From Deltaproteobacteria bacterium (lineage in GTDB: Bacteria > Desulfobacterota > Desulfobacteria > Desulfobacterales > Desulfosarcinaceae): a stretch of 64,000 nucleotides of DNA. The stretch lies in assembly GCA_021824175.1 (NCBI GenBank), contig JAKALP010000008.1:1-64000 (forward strand), given 5' to 3'. The notes under the pieces were generated by a model, which was not told the DNA's origin, searched no databases, and saw nothing but the letters and a program-made list of their open reading frames with translations. Position numbers and translations under genes: made by a program. Each line of letters opens with the position of its first letter. Position 1 is the stretch's first letter. Below are positions 25,703 to 34,181 of the stretch, one piece after another.

Positions 25703-26747
25703 AAGATTAAAAGTCCTGATCGTGAGCCTCAAATGGACCGATGCCACTCCTGGGCGCCCTTTGAGCAGTGCCTATATTTTCGTGAATACACTCCTTAGGT
25801 CCGGGCTCGGCACGCCCATAACTTTCTTTTGTGACGAACATATTCATAAAAACCATACGGAATGCGATGAGGCCTTTATCAAAATATGTCACCAAGAACA
25901 TCCGGACTTGCTTTTTCTGCTTCCGACACAGCTCGATATTCAAACACAAATTAATAATGGAACTCAAAGCAGACCTAAATTCTATTTGTTTCCGCGTAAC
26001 CATTGCATTCAATGGGTTAGAAGCAAGTTCGGAATTCCCGTTATTAATGCGGTGGGTGATGCATACGGTCGGGACGCGTTTAATCGTTTTGAAAGCATGT
26101 CCGCATTCTCAGACAAGATCCTGCTGTTCGATCCTGAATCCGATTTTTTGAAATGGACTGCAACACCGAAGAAGTACGCCCTACTGTGGTGTCCGGTTTC
26201 CCAGGGGCTTTATAACAGTAATGGTCAGCAGCGGGATATCTCCATCAGCTTCATCGGCCGTACGCATTCACTTAACATTGGCGAACAGATAGCTCCAGAA
26301 AATCCATTGCACCAATACGCCTATCGTGAACAATTTTTGCAAAAAATCATCAGTCAGGGTGTACCTGTCTTCCGAGCCGGCGGCGCTCAAAATCATCACC
26401 CCTTGAGCGCCGAAATGGTCGCCAACTATTTTCAACGATCCAAAATTGCGCTGAACCTCACTTACCAATCCCCTGGTAAACAACTTATCCGCGGCCGGTC
26501 ATGGGAAGCGCTTAATTGCGGCGCCATGCTGCTTGAGGAAGAAAACAGGGCCATTCGATATTTTTTAGAGCCCATGAAGCATTACGTCCCATTTGCCGGT
26601 GTGGACGATGCGATTGAAAAGAGTTCCTACTTTTTATCGAATGATACTGAAAGGCAGAGCATAGCCGAACATGGGTATCAGATTGTCCGTGATCGGTACA
26701 ATGAAGCCGGGTTTTGGTCCGAGTGCCTGAAGTTGATCTACCGTTAA
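25686..26747 (+). CDS. CgeB-like glycosyltransferase, paralogue 2
   Basis: A 353-residue paralogue of the protein at 22650, similar over the whole length. The C-terminal nucleotide-sugar region is GRSWEALNCGAMLLEEE, with FIGRTHS before it. Base composition is closer to the island average than in paralogue 1, so the copies diverged or arrived separately. It overlaps the end of the radical SAM gene and probably works on the same glycan. Confidence 0.77.
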   Translation: MLKLDKRLKVLIVSLKWTDATPGRPLSSAYIFVNTLLRSGLGTPITFFCDEHIHKNHTECDEAFIKICHQEHPDLLFLLPTQLDIQTQINNGTQSRPKFYLFPRNHCIQWVRSKFGIPVINAVGDAYGRDAFNRFESMSAFSDKILLFDPESDFLKWTATPKKYALLWCPVSQGLYNSNGQQRDISISFIGRTHSLNIGEQIAPENPLHQYAYREQFLQKIISQGVPVFRAGGAQNHHPLSAEMVANYFQRSKIALNLTYQSPGKQLIRGRSWEALNCGAMLLEEENRAIRYFLEPMKHYVPFAGVDDAIEKSSYFLSNDTERQSIAEHGYQIVRDRYNEAGFWSECLKLIYR

Positions 26748-26811
26748 GCCAGATCTTCAAAGTAGAATAAACAAGCGTAATGAGAATAAACATCGCCATG
26801 AGGTAAGAGTA

Positions 26812-27825
26812 ATGGATATTCAATTCAATGAGCTAGATATTATTTCTTTTCATGTCGGAGGCTACGGGGATTACAGCCACATCAACATCATTGGCATGCT
26901 CTATCCTCAAAAAACCGTCTATGTCGCTTTCGAAGCACGGGATTCCGGCGACGACGAGGTAGTGAAGCAAGAGTATCTGGACAGGGGCATCCGCTCCGTT
27001 CTTGTGCAAAAATGCATCGCAGACAAAAAGGGAATCAATCCTTTTAACATCAACGTCTCCCCGGCAAGCAGCAGTATGTATAAAGCGAGCTCGGAAGCCA
27101 TGACCGAACATATGCCCGATCAGGAATCGCTTCCCATGTGGGGCAGCCACTCCACAACGGAAAGAACCATTCAAGTTGAAACCACCACCATTGATGACGT
27201 GGTGCAAGAATACCGACTGCCCGCTCCTGACATTCTGAGCATTGATGCCCAAGGGGCCGAATTTGGGATTATGAAAGGCGGGGTGAATTGCATCGCTAAC
27301 AGCGTAATGGCTGTTGTGACGGAAGTCGAATTTTATCCGATTTACCAAAATCAACCTCTATTTCATCAGCAGTTCGAACTTTTATTCCAGAAAGGCTTTC
27401 GGCTGGCCGATGTCTTGGCCATGCAATATTGGCATCCGGTGGCGCGGGTCGGGCAGGGCCTGCTGACGGTCGGCGAAGCGCTGTTCATGCGCTATGGCCA
27501 GGATTATCTGGAATCGCTCAATATGGTTCAGCTCATTAAATATGCGGCGATCGCGCTTGCATTCAACCGCCTATCTCTGGCGGTGCACGCCATGAATATC
27601 GCCATCCAGCGATTCGGTTCCCAAGTAATCGAGATATTAAATATGAATCAGGAATTTTCCGAATTGCTCCGCCTGCAGCACTACATCCTGAAGAACATGG
27701 AACAGTATCAGAAAAACGCCTTCTATTTTGAAAACGATGAAACGCTTCGCGATCGATATGGAGTATACCAAAACTTGACCAACCGATCCCTGCAACCCAT
27801 GTACCTGCAAAAGGCCTCCCATTGA
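26812..27825 (+). CDS. FkbM-family methyltransferase
   Basis: A 337-residue protein with the FkbM signature in the middle: TTTIDDVV, then PDILSIDAQGAEFGIMKG and TEVEFYPIY. FkbM enzymes O-methylate hydroxyls of sugars or polyketides using SAM. The C-terminal 110 residues (from about GQDYLESLN) are an extra helical domain not needed for catalysis. GAGGTAAGAG precedes the ATG. The stop overlaps the TTG start of the next radical SAM gene (TTGA). Confidence 0.83.
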   Translation: MDIQFNELDIISFHVGGYGDYSHINIIGMLYPQKTVYVAFEARDSGDDEVVKQEYLDRGIRSVLVQKCIADKKGINPFNINVSPASSSMYKASSEAMTEHMPDQESLPMWGSHSTTERTIQVETTTIDDVVQEYRLPAPDILSIDAQGAEFGIMKGGVNCIANSVMAVVTEVEFYPIYQNQPLFHQQFELLFQKGFRLADVLAMQYWHPVARVGQGLLTVGEALFMRYGQDYLESLNMVQLIKYAAIALAFNRLSLAVHAMNIAIQRFGSQVIEILNMNQEFSELLRLQHYILKNMEQYQKNAFYFENDETLRDRYGVYQNLTNRSLQPMYLQKASH

Positions 27826-29684
27826 GCAAAAAAAATTCTGCAATTATTGTCACTATCGCCCCTCATCACCGCTCGGGGGGCATCTTATTATCTCCAAGCC
27901 CATTCGCATTAAAATCCTATGCCATGTCTATGATGGCCGCGGAGAATATCAACCACATTGGAATAGAGGCACAAGTATTTCCCCACGAAACATCTGCTGA
28001 GGAGGTCGCTGAGTTCATTATCGGCTCCAATGCAGAGCTTGTCGGTTTCTCCATGTACATCTGGAACTTCTCTGTATTGCGCAAAAGCGCAGAGCTGACC
28101 AAAGAACGCCGTCCCGATATCAAAATCCTTTTGGGCGGGCCGCAAGTGTCTCCTATTGCGCACGATGTGATCAAAGCAAACTGGTTTGTTGATATTATTC
28201 CATACGTGACCGTGCCGGGCGAGAACATCTTCTTTCAGATTTTAAAAGCTCAGGCAGGACTGCAAGATTTTAAAAACGTAAATAACATCTACTTCCGGGA
28301 TAACCGAAAGATTGTAATGACGCCGGCGGCCGATGAGGATGTCGACCTCGCAACTATTCCATCTCCCCTATTAGATGGCACCATTGAGCTGAATGGTACC
28401 TCCAATTACCAGATTGTGCTTGAGTCGTCCCGAGGCTGCTTGATGCGCTGTGCTTACTGTTTCTGGAGCGGGGAAAGCAGATGTGTAAGATATTTTCCAA
28501 TGGAGCGAACACTGGCCGAGATAGAGAAGATTTACTCCGATCCACGCGTTACCCATGTCATTTTTGCCGATCCCGATATTCTCGTTAATCGAGAACGCGC
28601 CAATATAATTGTCGATAAGGTGATGTCCTACGGGAACCGCATCTCGACGTTTTTCGAAGTCGATGCGATTCGAATCACCGAATCATCCAAAGAAATATTG
28701 GAAAAGATCGCATCATTAGACAGATCCCTGATCAAGTTTGCCATTCAATCATCAAACCCGGAAACGTTGCGGATCATGAATCGACGCGCCGGCTTTTCTA
28801 CCTATGTCAAGAAAGCGGAGCTGGTCCGTTCCTGGATTCCGGGCGTTGAACTTTGCATAGAGAATATGCTCCCCCTTCCCGGCGACACTCTCGCCACCTT
28901 CATGAATACGATTAACGATTCGTTGTCCCTTGAACCGGCAAGGGTCCACACGAACTACCCTGTCTATCTGCTGCCTGGAACAGCCTACTTCAATGAGCGG
29001 ACGGCTCTGGGCATTACTGACACGGGCGAGCCGAACTTTACGATTATTGAGACGGAAACATTTTCGAAAAAGGACATTGGCGCCGCTGTCCGCCTTGCAC
29101 TTTATGCTGAACTTCTGACCTACTATCATCCTATAATTGCAAAAATTTTGTACTCCCTCTCTCGGGTGGACACAAGTGAACGCAGTGTTGATCGCTTGGC
29201 GCGTTGGATGACAGCAATTGAACAGCGCTTAAATCTGCTCGGGCAGTATGGCGACATCGTCGCAAAAATCACCGAATCGGTTGATAACCTCAACGTGATC
29301 AAAGGTAATTTTCTTCACTCGGCATGCAGCCCTTCAGAGAGCGTGGTGATCTATCAAACCATTCTTGAACAGGAAAGCAGATTCCAAGAGGCTACTGAGG
29401 AACTTCGAGTGGGGATAGCAGTATTCGAGCAAATTGCAGCCCTATCCTCAGAGAGCGAACATTCTCCCTATGATAACCTTGATCTAATTTTCCCAAGGGG
29501 GTCTGCACCAGGCGCTGTTTCCGGATTAGACACGATCCTTAAATTCGTACCGCGTTTCGATTTTAGGGGGCGCATTGGCGGTGTGGGCGATCCGGATGAG
29601 AATGAATCCTACCCATTGAAAAATCCGGTGTACTCGATCAAAAAAGGATTTCCCTATGAAACACCTCTCCATAGAACTTTATAA
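27822..29684 (+). CDS. B12-binding radical SAM protein
   Basis: A 620-residue enzyme with a cobalamin-binding-like N-terminal domain (about 1-150; LLGGPQVSP), a radical SAM core with C206, C210, C213 (CLMRCAYC), and a long C-terminal helical part. It starts with TTG, placed so that TTGA overlaps the FkbM stop; AAAGG lies 7 bases upstream. The layout matches cobalamin-type radical SAM enzymes such as methyltransferases. The 3' end overlaps E1 alpha by 29 bases. Confidence 0.85.
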   Translation: MSKKNSAIIVTIAPHHRSGGILLSPSPFALKSYAMSMMAAENINHIGIEAQVFPHETSAEEVAEFIIGSNAELVGFSMYIWNFSVLRKSAELTKERRPDIKILLGGPQVSPIAHDVIKANWFVDIIPYVTVPGENIFFQILKAQAGLQDFKNVNNIYFRDNRKIVMTPAADEDVDLATIPSPLLDGTIELNGTSNYQIVLESSRGCLMRCAYCFWSGESRCVRYFPMERTLAEIEKIYSDPRVTHVIFADPDILVNRERANIIVDKVMSYGNRISTFFEVDAIRITESSKEILEKIASLDRSLIKFAIQSSNPETLRIMNRRAGFSTYVKKAELVRSWIPGVELCIENMLPLPGDTLATFMNTINDSLSLEPARVHTNYPVYLLPGTAYFNERTALGITDTGEPNFTIIETETFSKKDIGAAVRLALYAELLTYYHPIIAKILYSLSRVDTSERSVDRLARWMTAIEQRLNLLGQYGDIVAKITESVDNLNVIKGNFLHSACSPSESVVIYQTILEQESRFQEATEELRVGIAVFEQIAALSSESEHSPYDNLDLIFPRGSAPGAVSGLDTILKFVPRFDFRGRIGGVGDPDENESYPLKNPVYSIKKGFPYETPLHRTL

Positions 29685-30618
29685 GAAGATGTTCTTGATC
29701 CGGAGCGCGGAACTCCAGATCCAGGAGATCTACGCCCAGGACGAAATGAAAACTCCGATGCATATGTCCATGGGCGAAGAGGCCATTGTAGCCGGGGTGG
29801 TGGGGGCCCTGAATGCAGAGGATCAGGTGCTGGGCACCTATCGCAGTCATGCGCTGTATCTGGCCAAGACCGGCGACACCGAACGTTTCTATGCAGAGAT
29901 GTTCGGCAAGGTGGGTGGCTGCGCACGGGGTAAAGCCGGCTCCATGCATTTGAGCGCCTTGGGCCAGGGGCTGCTGTGCTGCTCCGCCATTGTGGCCAGC
30001 GGAATTCCGGTGGCCATGGGCGCGGCCTTTGCCAATAAGTACAAGAACAACGGCAAGCGCGTGGCGGTCTTTTTCGGCGACGGCGCCATGGATGAGGGCG
30101 TGTTCTGGGAAACCATCAATTTCTGCGGCCTGCACAAGCTGCCGATCCTTTTCATTTGCGAAGACAACGGCTTTGCCGTGCACACGCGGCGTGAAAAGCG
30201 CCAAAGGTTCTCTTCGGACCATCAGCTATTCGAAAATTTCGGAATCAAAGCTTTCGAAGAAAACACCACCGATCCCGAGATCATTTACAACACGACCCGT
30301 AACGCCCTGAACCATCTTCAAACCACCGGTCAGCCCTGCTTCCTGCGCTTCCATTACTATCGCTACCTTGAGCATGTGGGCATCAATGAAGATTTCGATG
30401 CCGGCTATCGGGACCGGGAGGAGTTTTTGGCCTGGCGCGAGAAAGATCCGCTGAGGATGCAAAGGCAGAAGCTGCTCGGCCAGGGTGTAAGCCTGGCGCT
30501 GATCGAGGCCCTGGAGCACGAAATCAATGCAAAGGTCGAAGCCGGCATTCGCTTTGCCAGGCAGTCGTCCTTTCCAGCGGAATGCGAAACATATCAGGGG
30601 GTGTTCCAATGCGCATGA
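29656..30618 (+). CDS. Thiamine-diphosphate dehydrogenase E1, alpha subunit
   Basis: A 320-residue protein of the 2-oxo acid (pyruvate/acetoin) dehydrogenase E1 alpha family. The thiamine diphosphate motif is FGDGAMDEG (about 140-148) with the terminal Asn in CEDNGFAV. YRSHALYLAKTG and GGCARGKAGSMH are family signatures. No E2 acyltransferase, E3 or lipoyl domain is encoded in the window, so a complete dehydrogenase complex is unlikely. Orphan E1 pairs in sugar clusters (AviB1/AviB2 of avilamycin is the case I recall) attach two-carbon branches to sugars; that role is inferred here. AAGGA precedes the ATG. Confidence 0.87.
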   Translation: MKHLSIELYKKMFLIRSAELQIQEIYAQDEMKTPMHMSMGEEAIVAGVVGALNAEDQVLGTYRSHALYLAKTGDTERFYAEMFGKVGGCARGKAGSMHLSALGQGLLCCSAIVASGIPVAMGAAFANKYKNNGKRVAVFFGDGAMDEGVFWETINFCGLHKLPILFICEDNGFAVHTRREKRQRFSSDHQLFENFGIKAFEENTTDPEIIYNTTRNALNHLQTTGQPCFLRFHYYRYLEHVGINEDFDAGYRDREEFLAWREKDPLRMQRQKLLGQGVSLALIEALEHEINAKVEAGIRFARQSSFPAECETYQGVFQCA

Positions 30619-31649
30619 TCACCTATTGCGATGCCATCAACGAGGCCCTCATCCAGGAGATGGAGCGCGACCCATCCGTATTTATCTACGGCATCGGCGT
30701 GCCCGATCACAAGAAGATCTTCGGCACCACCAAGGGCATTTTGGAGAAGTTCGGCCCGGCGCGCTGTTTCGATACGCCCATTGCCGAAGACTCCATGACC
30801 GGCCTGGCCCTGGGAGCGGCCATCAACGGGCTGCGGCCCATTCATGTGCATATTCGCGTCGATTTTTTGCTGCTGGCCATGAACCAGATCGCCAATTTGA
30901 TTTCCAGCTTCAGCTACGGCTGCGGCGGGGCGGCGGGCGCGCCTTTGGTGATCCGGGCCATTGTGGGCCGGGGCTGGGGCCAGGGCTTTCAGCACAGCAA
31001 AAGCATGCACGGCACCTTTGCCAAAATCCCGGGGCTGAAAGTCATCTGCCCCACGACGCCCGAAGATGCCAAGGGCTTGATGATTACCGCCATCCGCGAC
31101 AACGACCCGGTGCTGGTTTTCGAGCATCGCTGGCTCTACTGGCAGACCGGCGAAGTGGCCAAAGATTCATTCACCATTCCCCTGGGCCGTGGGCGGGTTG
31201 TAAAGGAGGGCAAGGATCTCACCATCGTGGCCACCTCCTGGATGAACGTGGAAGCTCTGCACGCCGCCCGCATTCTGGAACGGCACGGAGTTGACGTGGA
31301 GATCATCGACCCGCGCAGCATCGTGCCGCTGGACGAAGAGATCATCGTCAACTCGGTGAACAAAACCGGCCGCTGCCTGGTGGCAGATAATGACTGGACC
31401 TATTGCGGCTTCAGCGCCGAGGTGGCGGCGCTGGTGTCGTCGCGCTGCTTTGGCCGGTTGCATGCGCCGGTGGAGCGCCTCGGTTTTGCCCAGACGCCAT
31501 GTCCCACGGTGCGGCGGCTGGAGAATGTCTTTTATCCCAATGCCGAAAAGATTGTACGCCGGGTGGAGAAGATGACGGGGTTGGCGCCCATCGATTTGAG
31601 TGGTGAGGTGTTTTACAGCCATGAGAATCGGTTCAAGGGGCCGTTTTGA
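30609..31649 (+). CDS. Thiamine-diphosphate dehydrogenase E1, beta subunit
   Basis: A 346-residue partner of E1 alpha, with typical E1 beta motifs: RCFDTPIAEDSMTGLALGAA (activating glutamate region), HGTFAKIPGLKVICP and a C-terminal LGRGRVVKEG domain. The ATG at 30609 overlaps the alpha gene by 10 bases with AGGGGG upstream; an in-frame start at 30582 is less likely. Coupled expression with alpha implies a 1:1 complex. The last residues (YSHENRFKGPF) run up to an octamer repeat. Confidence 0.87.
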   Translation: MRMITYCDAINEALIQEMERDPSVFIYGIGVPDHKKIFGTTKGILEKFGPARCFDTPIAEDSMTGLALGAAINGLRPIHVHIRVDFLLLAMNQIANLISSFSYGCGGAAGAPLVIRAIVGRGWGQGFQHSKSMHGTFAKIPGLKVICPTTPEDAKGLMITAIRDNDPVLVFEHRWLYWQTGEVAKDSFTIPLGRGRVVKEGKDLTIVATSWMNVEALHAARILERHGVDVEIIDPRSIVPLDEEIIVNSVNKTGRCLVADNDWTYCGFSAEVAALVSSRCFGRLHAPVERLGFAQTPCPTVRRLENVFYPNAEKIVRRVEKMTGLAPIDLSGEVFYSHENRFKGPF

Positions 31650-31660
31650 TTCCAGGGCTT

Positions 31661-31705
31661 GGTTGATTCGTTGATTCGTTGATTGGTTTATTGGTTGATT
31701 CGTTT
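31661..31705. repeat. Octamer tandem repeat GTTGATTC
   Basis: About five to six degenerate copies of an 8-base unit (GTTGATTC, with variants GTTGATTG and GTTTATTG). This is the reverse complement of the octamer repeated at 4600-4632. It lies just after the E1 beta stop and abuts a REP-like element. Confidence 0.8.
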
Positions 31706-31834
31706 GAGGGGTCGGGGAGTTTTTCGCACAACACCTTGTCATTCCTGCGAAGGCGGGAATCCAGTCTCTTAAAATGCCACCTTGCTGGATGCCCGCCTGC
31801 GCGGGCATGACGAAAGAAACACCCCGAGTCCTGA
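31706..31834 (+). repeat. REP-like double-hairpin element, type I, copy 3
   Basis: Same double-stem design as at 8380, with outer arms TCGGGGAGTTTTTCG and CGAAAGAAACACCCCGA. It separates the E1 genes from the next methyltransferase. Confidence 0.9.
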
Positions 31835-31896
31835 AATTTCTCATCCCTGAATGATCACCGCAGCGATCCAGGGAATCGACAATAGAAGAGATAATT

Positions 31897-32823
31897 ATGC
31901 CTAACATAACAATAGCCGATTTTGCCCGTTCTTTTGGTGCTGCGCCGGAAGAGTTTTCAGCCCGGTGTCTGGCGGCCATCGAAGAGAGTGATTTTTCCTA
32001 TCGCCGTTTTTCCCAGGCCGAGCGGGATGCCGTTATTCTTGAAGTATTGCGCAAGATCGAAACCGATCAGCAGGTGATTGCCGCGCCTGAGCGCAGAGAA
32101 GTATGGCAGCGCGGCTGGGCGGAAAATCTTGAACTATTTAAGAAAAGCGGGTTCGATCCCCGGGCCCTGGTGCCTAAGTTTTTACGCGAAAATCAACCCA
32201 TCCGCTATGACGGCGACTACATCCTGCCGGCCAATGCCCGCTTTGAATATGACTACATGACGGTCTTTCGCATCTGGCTCTTTCAGAAGTACTTCGTTGG
32301 GTTGCCGGGCGTTTACGAGTTCGGCTGCGGCACAGGTCTTAATCTGGTGCTGATGGCCGGTTTGCATCCCGGCGGAGATTACCATGGTCTTGATTTCGTG
32401 CCGGCCGCCGTGGAGCTGGTCAACAGCATCGGGCAACACGGGGATTGGCGCATCCAGGGCCATCTCTTTGACATGCTGCATCCCGATTCCGCTTTTAAGA
32501 TCGAGCCCGGCAGCGGGGTGCTGACCTTTGGCGCCCTGGAGCAACTGGCTAGCCAACATGAAGCATTTTTGCAATATCTCTTGAAGCAGCAACCGGCCGT
32601 GGTGGTGCATGTGGAGCCTACCATCGAACTTTACGATGAAGCCAAACTCTTCGATTATCTGGCAGCGGCGTTCCATCGCAAGCGCGGATATACCCAAGGG
32701 CTTTTGCCGCGACTCCAAGAACTGGAAGGGCAGGGCCGGGTTAAGCTGCTGCATGTTAAACGCCTGGGGTTCGGCAGTTTGTTTATGGAAGGGTACACGG
32801 CCATTGTGTGGCAACCGGTTTGA
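31897..32823 (+). CDS. Class I SAM-dependent methyltransferase
   Basis: A 308-residue protein. The first 120 residues form a helical domain with no family I recognise. A Rossmann methyltransferase core follows, with motif I VYEFGCGTGLNLVL (about 135-148) and YHGLDFVP as the acidic strand. It is soluble. GAAGAG lies upstream of the ATG. The target is unknown; a sugar or lipid headgroup in the island pathway is likely. Confidence 0.8.
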   Translation: MPNITIADFARSFGAAPEEFSARCLAAIEESDFSYRRFSQAERDAVILEVLRKIETDQQVIAAPERREVWQRGWAENLELFKKSGFDPRALVPKFLRENQPIRYDGDYILPANARFEYDYMTVFRIWLFQKYFVGLPGVYEFGCGTGLNLVLMAGLHPGGDYHGLDFVPAAVELVNSIGQHGDWRIQGHLFDMLHPDSAFKIEPGSGVLTFGALEQLASQHEAFLQYLLKQQPAVVVHVEPTIELYDEAKLFDYLAAAFHRKRGYTQGLLPRLQELEGQGRVKLLHVKRLGFGSLFMEGYTAIVWQPV

Positions 32824-32866
32824 TAATCCCTAAAGTCTCGTTGGCCCAATGAAAAGGAGATGAACA

Positions 32867-33091
32867 ATGAACTGTTGGGAATTCAAGAAGTGCGGTCGAG
32901 AAGCTAATGGCGCAAAAGCCAAGGAACTCGGTGTTTGCCCGGCGTTTCCTGACCACGGAACACACTGCGCCCGTATTTCAGGTACGTTATGCGGTGGTAA
33001 AGTACAGGGTAGTTTTGCCATGAAACTCAAAAATTGCATGGAGTGCGACTTCTACAAGAGTTCAAATTATGACAGGACTTACCGGGGATAG
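32867..33091 (+). CDS. Two-CW domain small cysteine-rich protein
   Basis: A 74-residue protein with eight cysteines. It begins MNCWEFKKCGRE, the hallmark of the two-CW family, small proteins common in deltaproteobacteria and presumed to bind a metal or iron-sulfur centre. The cysteines lie at about 3, 9, 24, 34, 42, 57 and 60. AAGGAG sits 9 bases before the ATG. It is also found as a domain in signalling proteins; its role here is unknown. Confidence 0.82.
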   Translation: MNCWEFKKCGREANGAKAKELGVCPAFPDHGTHCARISGTLCGGKVQGSFAMKLKNCMECDFYKSSNYDRTYRG

Positions 33092-33182
33092 AAGAAATTT
33101 GGCGCCAATCACACAATCCACTCACCACTTTTAGTTATTACTACATAGAGGCTATACATTTAATGGGTATCTCAGTAAATCA

Positions 33183-33965
33183 ATGAATCTTGGATTAAAA
33201 GGCAAATACGCTCTAGTCACCGGAGGCAGCAGAGGGATTGGCCGAAGTATTGCTTTGAGCCTGGCCGGTGAAGGCTGCCATGTGGCGATTTGCTCCCGGC
33301 GGCCGGAAGACCTGCAACGCACGGTCGCTGAAATCCGGCAGCGCGGCGTAGAAGCCATCGGCATATTGGCGGATGTGATGAAGCCCGTAGATATCGCCGT
33401 TGTGGTCCGAGAAATCAAGCAGCGCTGGGGATTATTGCACATTCTGGTTAACAATGCCGGCGGTGGAGGCCGTTGGGGATCGGAGAATATTCTTGAGACC
33501 GCTGAAACGGTGTGGGCTGAAGTATTTGAAAAAAACACCATGGCGGCGGTTCGATTCACGACTGCGTTTCTTCCTCTGATGGTGCAGGCCAATTGGGGTC
33601 GCGTGGTGACCATTACCTCCATCTACGGCCGTGAAGGCGGAGGCCGCCCTTGGTTCAATATGGCCAAGGCCGCCCAGATGAGTTTGATGAAATCACTTGG
33701 GCTGCGGCCGGAGCTGGCCCGCGGCAATATCACCTTCAACAGCGTGGCGCCTGGGGCCGTCATGATTCCCAATACCGGCTGGGCTGTCGAGCAAAAAAGT
33801 GACCCGCTGGCTTTTGATGCCATGCTTCAACGTGAGTTTACCCTGGGTCGGTTGGGAACGCCCGAGGAGGTCGCCGATGTGGTGACCTTTCTTTGTTCTG
33901 AGCGTGCTTCCCTGATCAACGGCGCCAGCATTGCCGTGGATGGCGGGCAGGGGCGAGCCTTTTAG
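33183..33965 (+). CDS. SDR-family oxidoreductase lacking the catalytic tyrosine
   Basis: A 260-residue classical short-chain dehydrogenase of FabG type. The cofactor motif TGGSRGIGRSI, NNAGGGG and the C-terminal GASIAVDGGQG are in place. The active site, normally Ser..YxxxK, reads TSIYGREGGGRPW then FNMAK: the Tyr position is Phe (TTC at about 33654-33656), while Ser and Lys are kept. Either the enzyme uses another proton donor (a Tyr lies in SIYGRE) or it is not a conventional dehydrogenase. The Shine-Dalgarno is weak. The substrate is unknown. Confidence 0.82.
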   Translation: MNLGLKGKYALVTGGSRGIGRSIALSLAGEGCHVAICSRRPEDLQRTVAEIRQRGVEAIGILADVMKPVDIAVVVREIKQRWGLLHILVNNAGGGGRWGSENILETAETVWAEVFEKNTMAAVRFTTAFLPLMVQANWGRVVTITSIYGREGGGRPWFNMAKAAQMSLMKSLGLRPELARGNITFNSVAPGAVMIPNTGWAVEQKSDPLAFDAMLQREFTLGRLGTPEEVADVVTFLCSERASLINGASIAVDGGQGRAF

Positions 33966-34016
33966 GGATGCGGAAAAATTTGAAATACTGATTCAAAAAG
34001 TGATGGGTTGGGAAAA

Positions 34017-34107
34017 AACCCGAAAGGGCGTCACCCCCGCGAAGGCGGGGGTCCAGAACAACATAATTTTACTGGTTCCCCGCCTTCGCGGGGATGACCC
34101 TAACGGC
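34017..34107 (-). repeat. REP-like double-hairpin element, type II, copy 2 (reverse)
   Basis: The reverse-oriented counterpart of the element at 37393: stems ACCCCCGC..GCGGGGGT and TCCCCGCC..GCGGGGA, linked by CCAGAACAACATAATTTTAC. It lies after the SDR gene. Confidence 0.85.
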
Positions 34108-34136
34108 GGTCGTGCCACTTTTAAGGTTGCGCTTAT

Positions 34137-34173
34137 GCCCTCTCCACCTGGCGAGAGGGTCGGGGTGAGGGGT
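34137..34173. repeat. Short hairpin repeat supplying a Shine-Dalgarno
   Basis: CCCTCTCC and GGAGAGGG form a stem around ACCTGGC, followed by GGGGTGAGGGG. The final GAGGGG serves as Shine-Dalgarno for the ATG at 34182. A related G-rich stretch lies at 45169-45198. Such hairpins are common dispersed repeats. Confidence 0.55.
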
Positions 34174-34181
34174 AAATCATT

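Noticed and set aside
29656-31649. Full pyruvate dehydrogenase operon
   Set aside because: Only E1 alpha and beta are present; no E2, E3 or lipoyl domain follows, and the neighbours are glycan genes.
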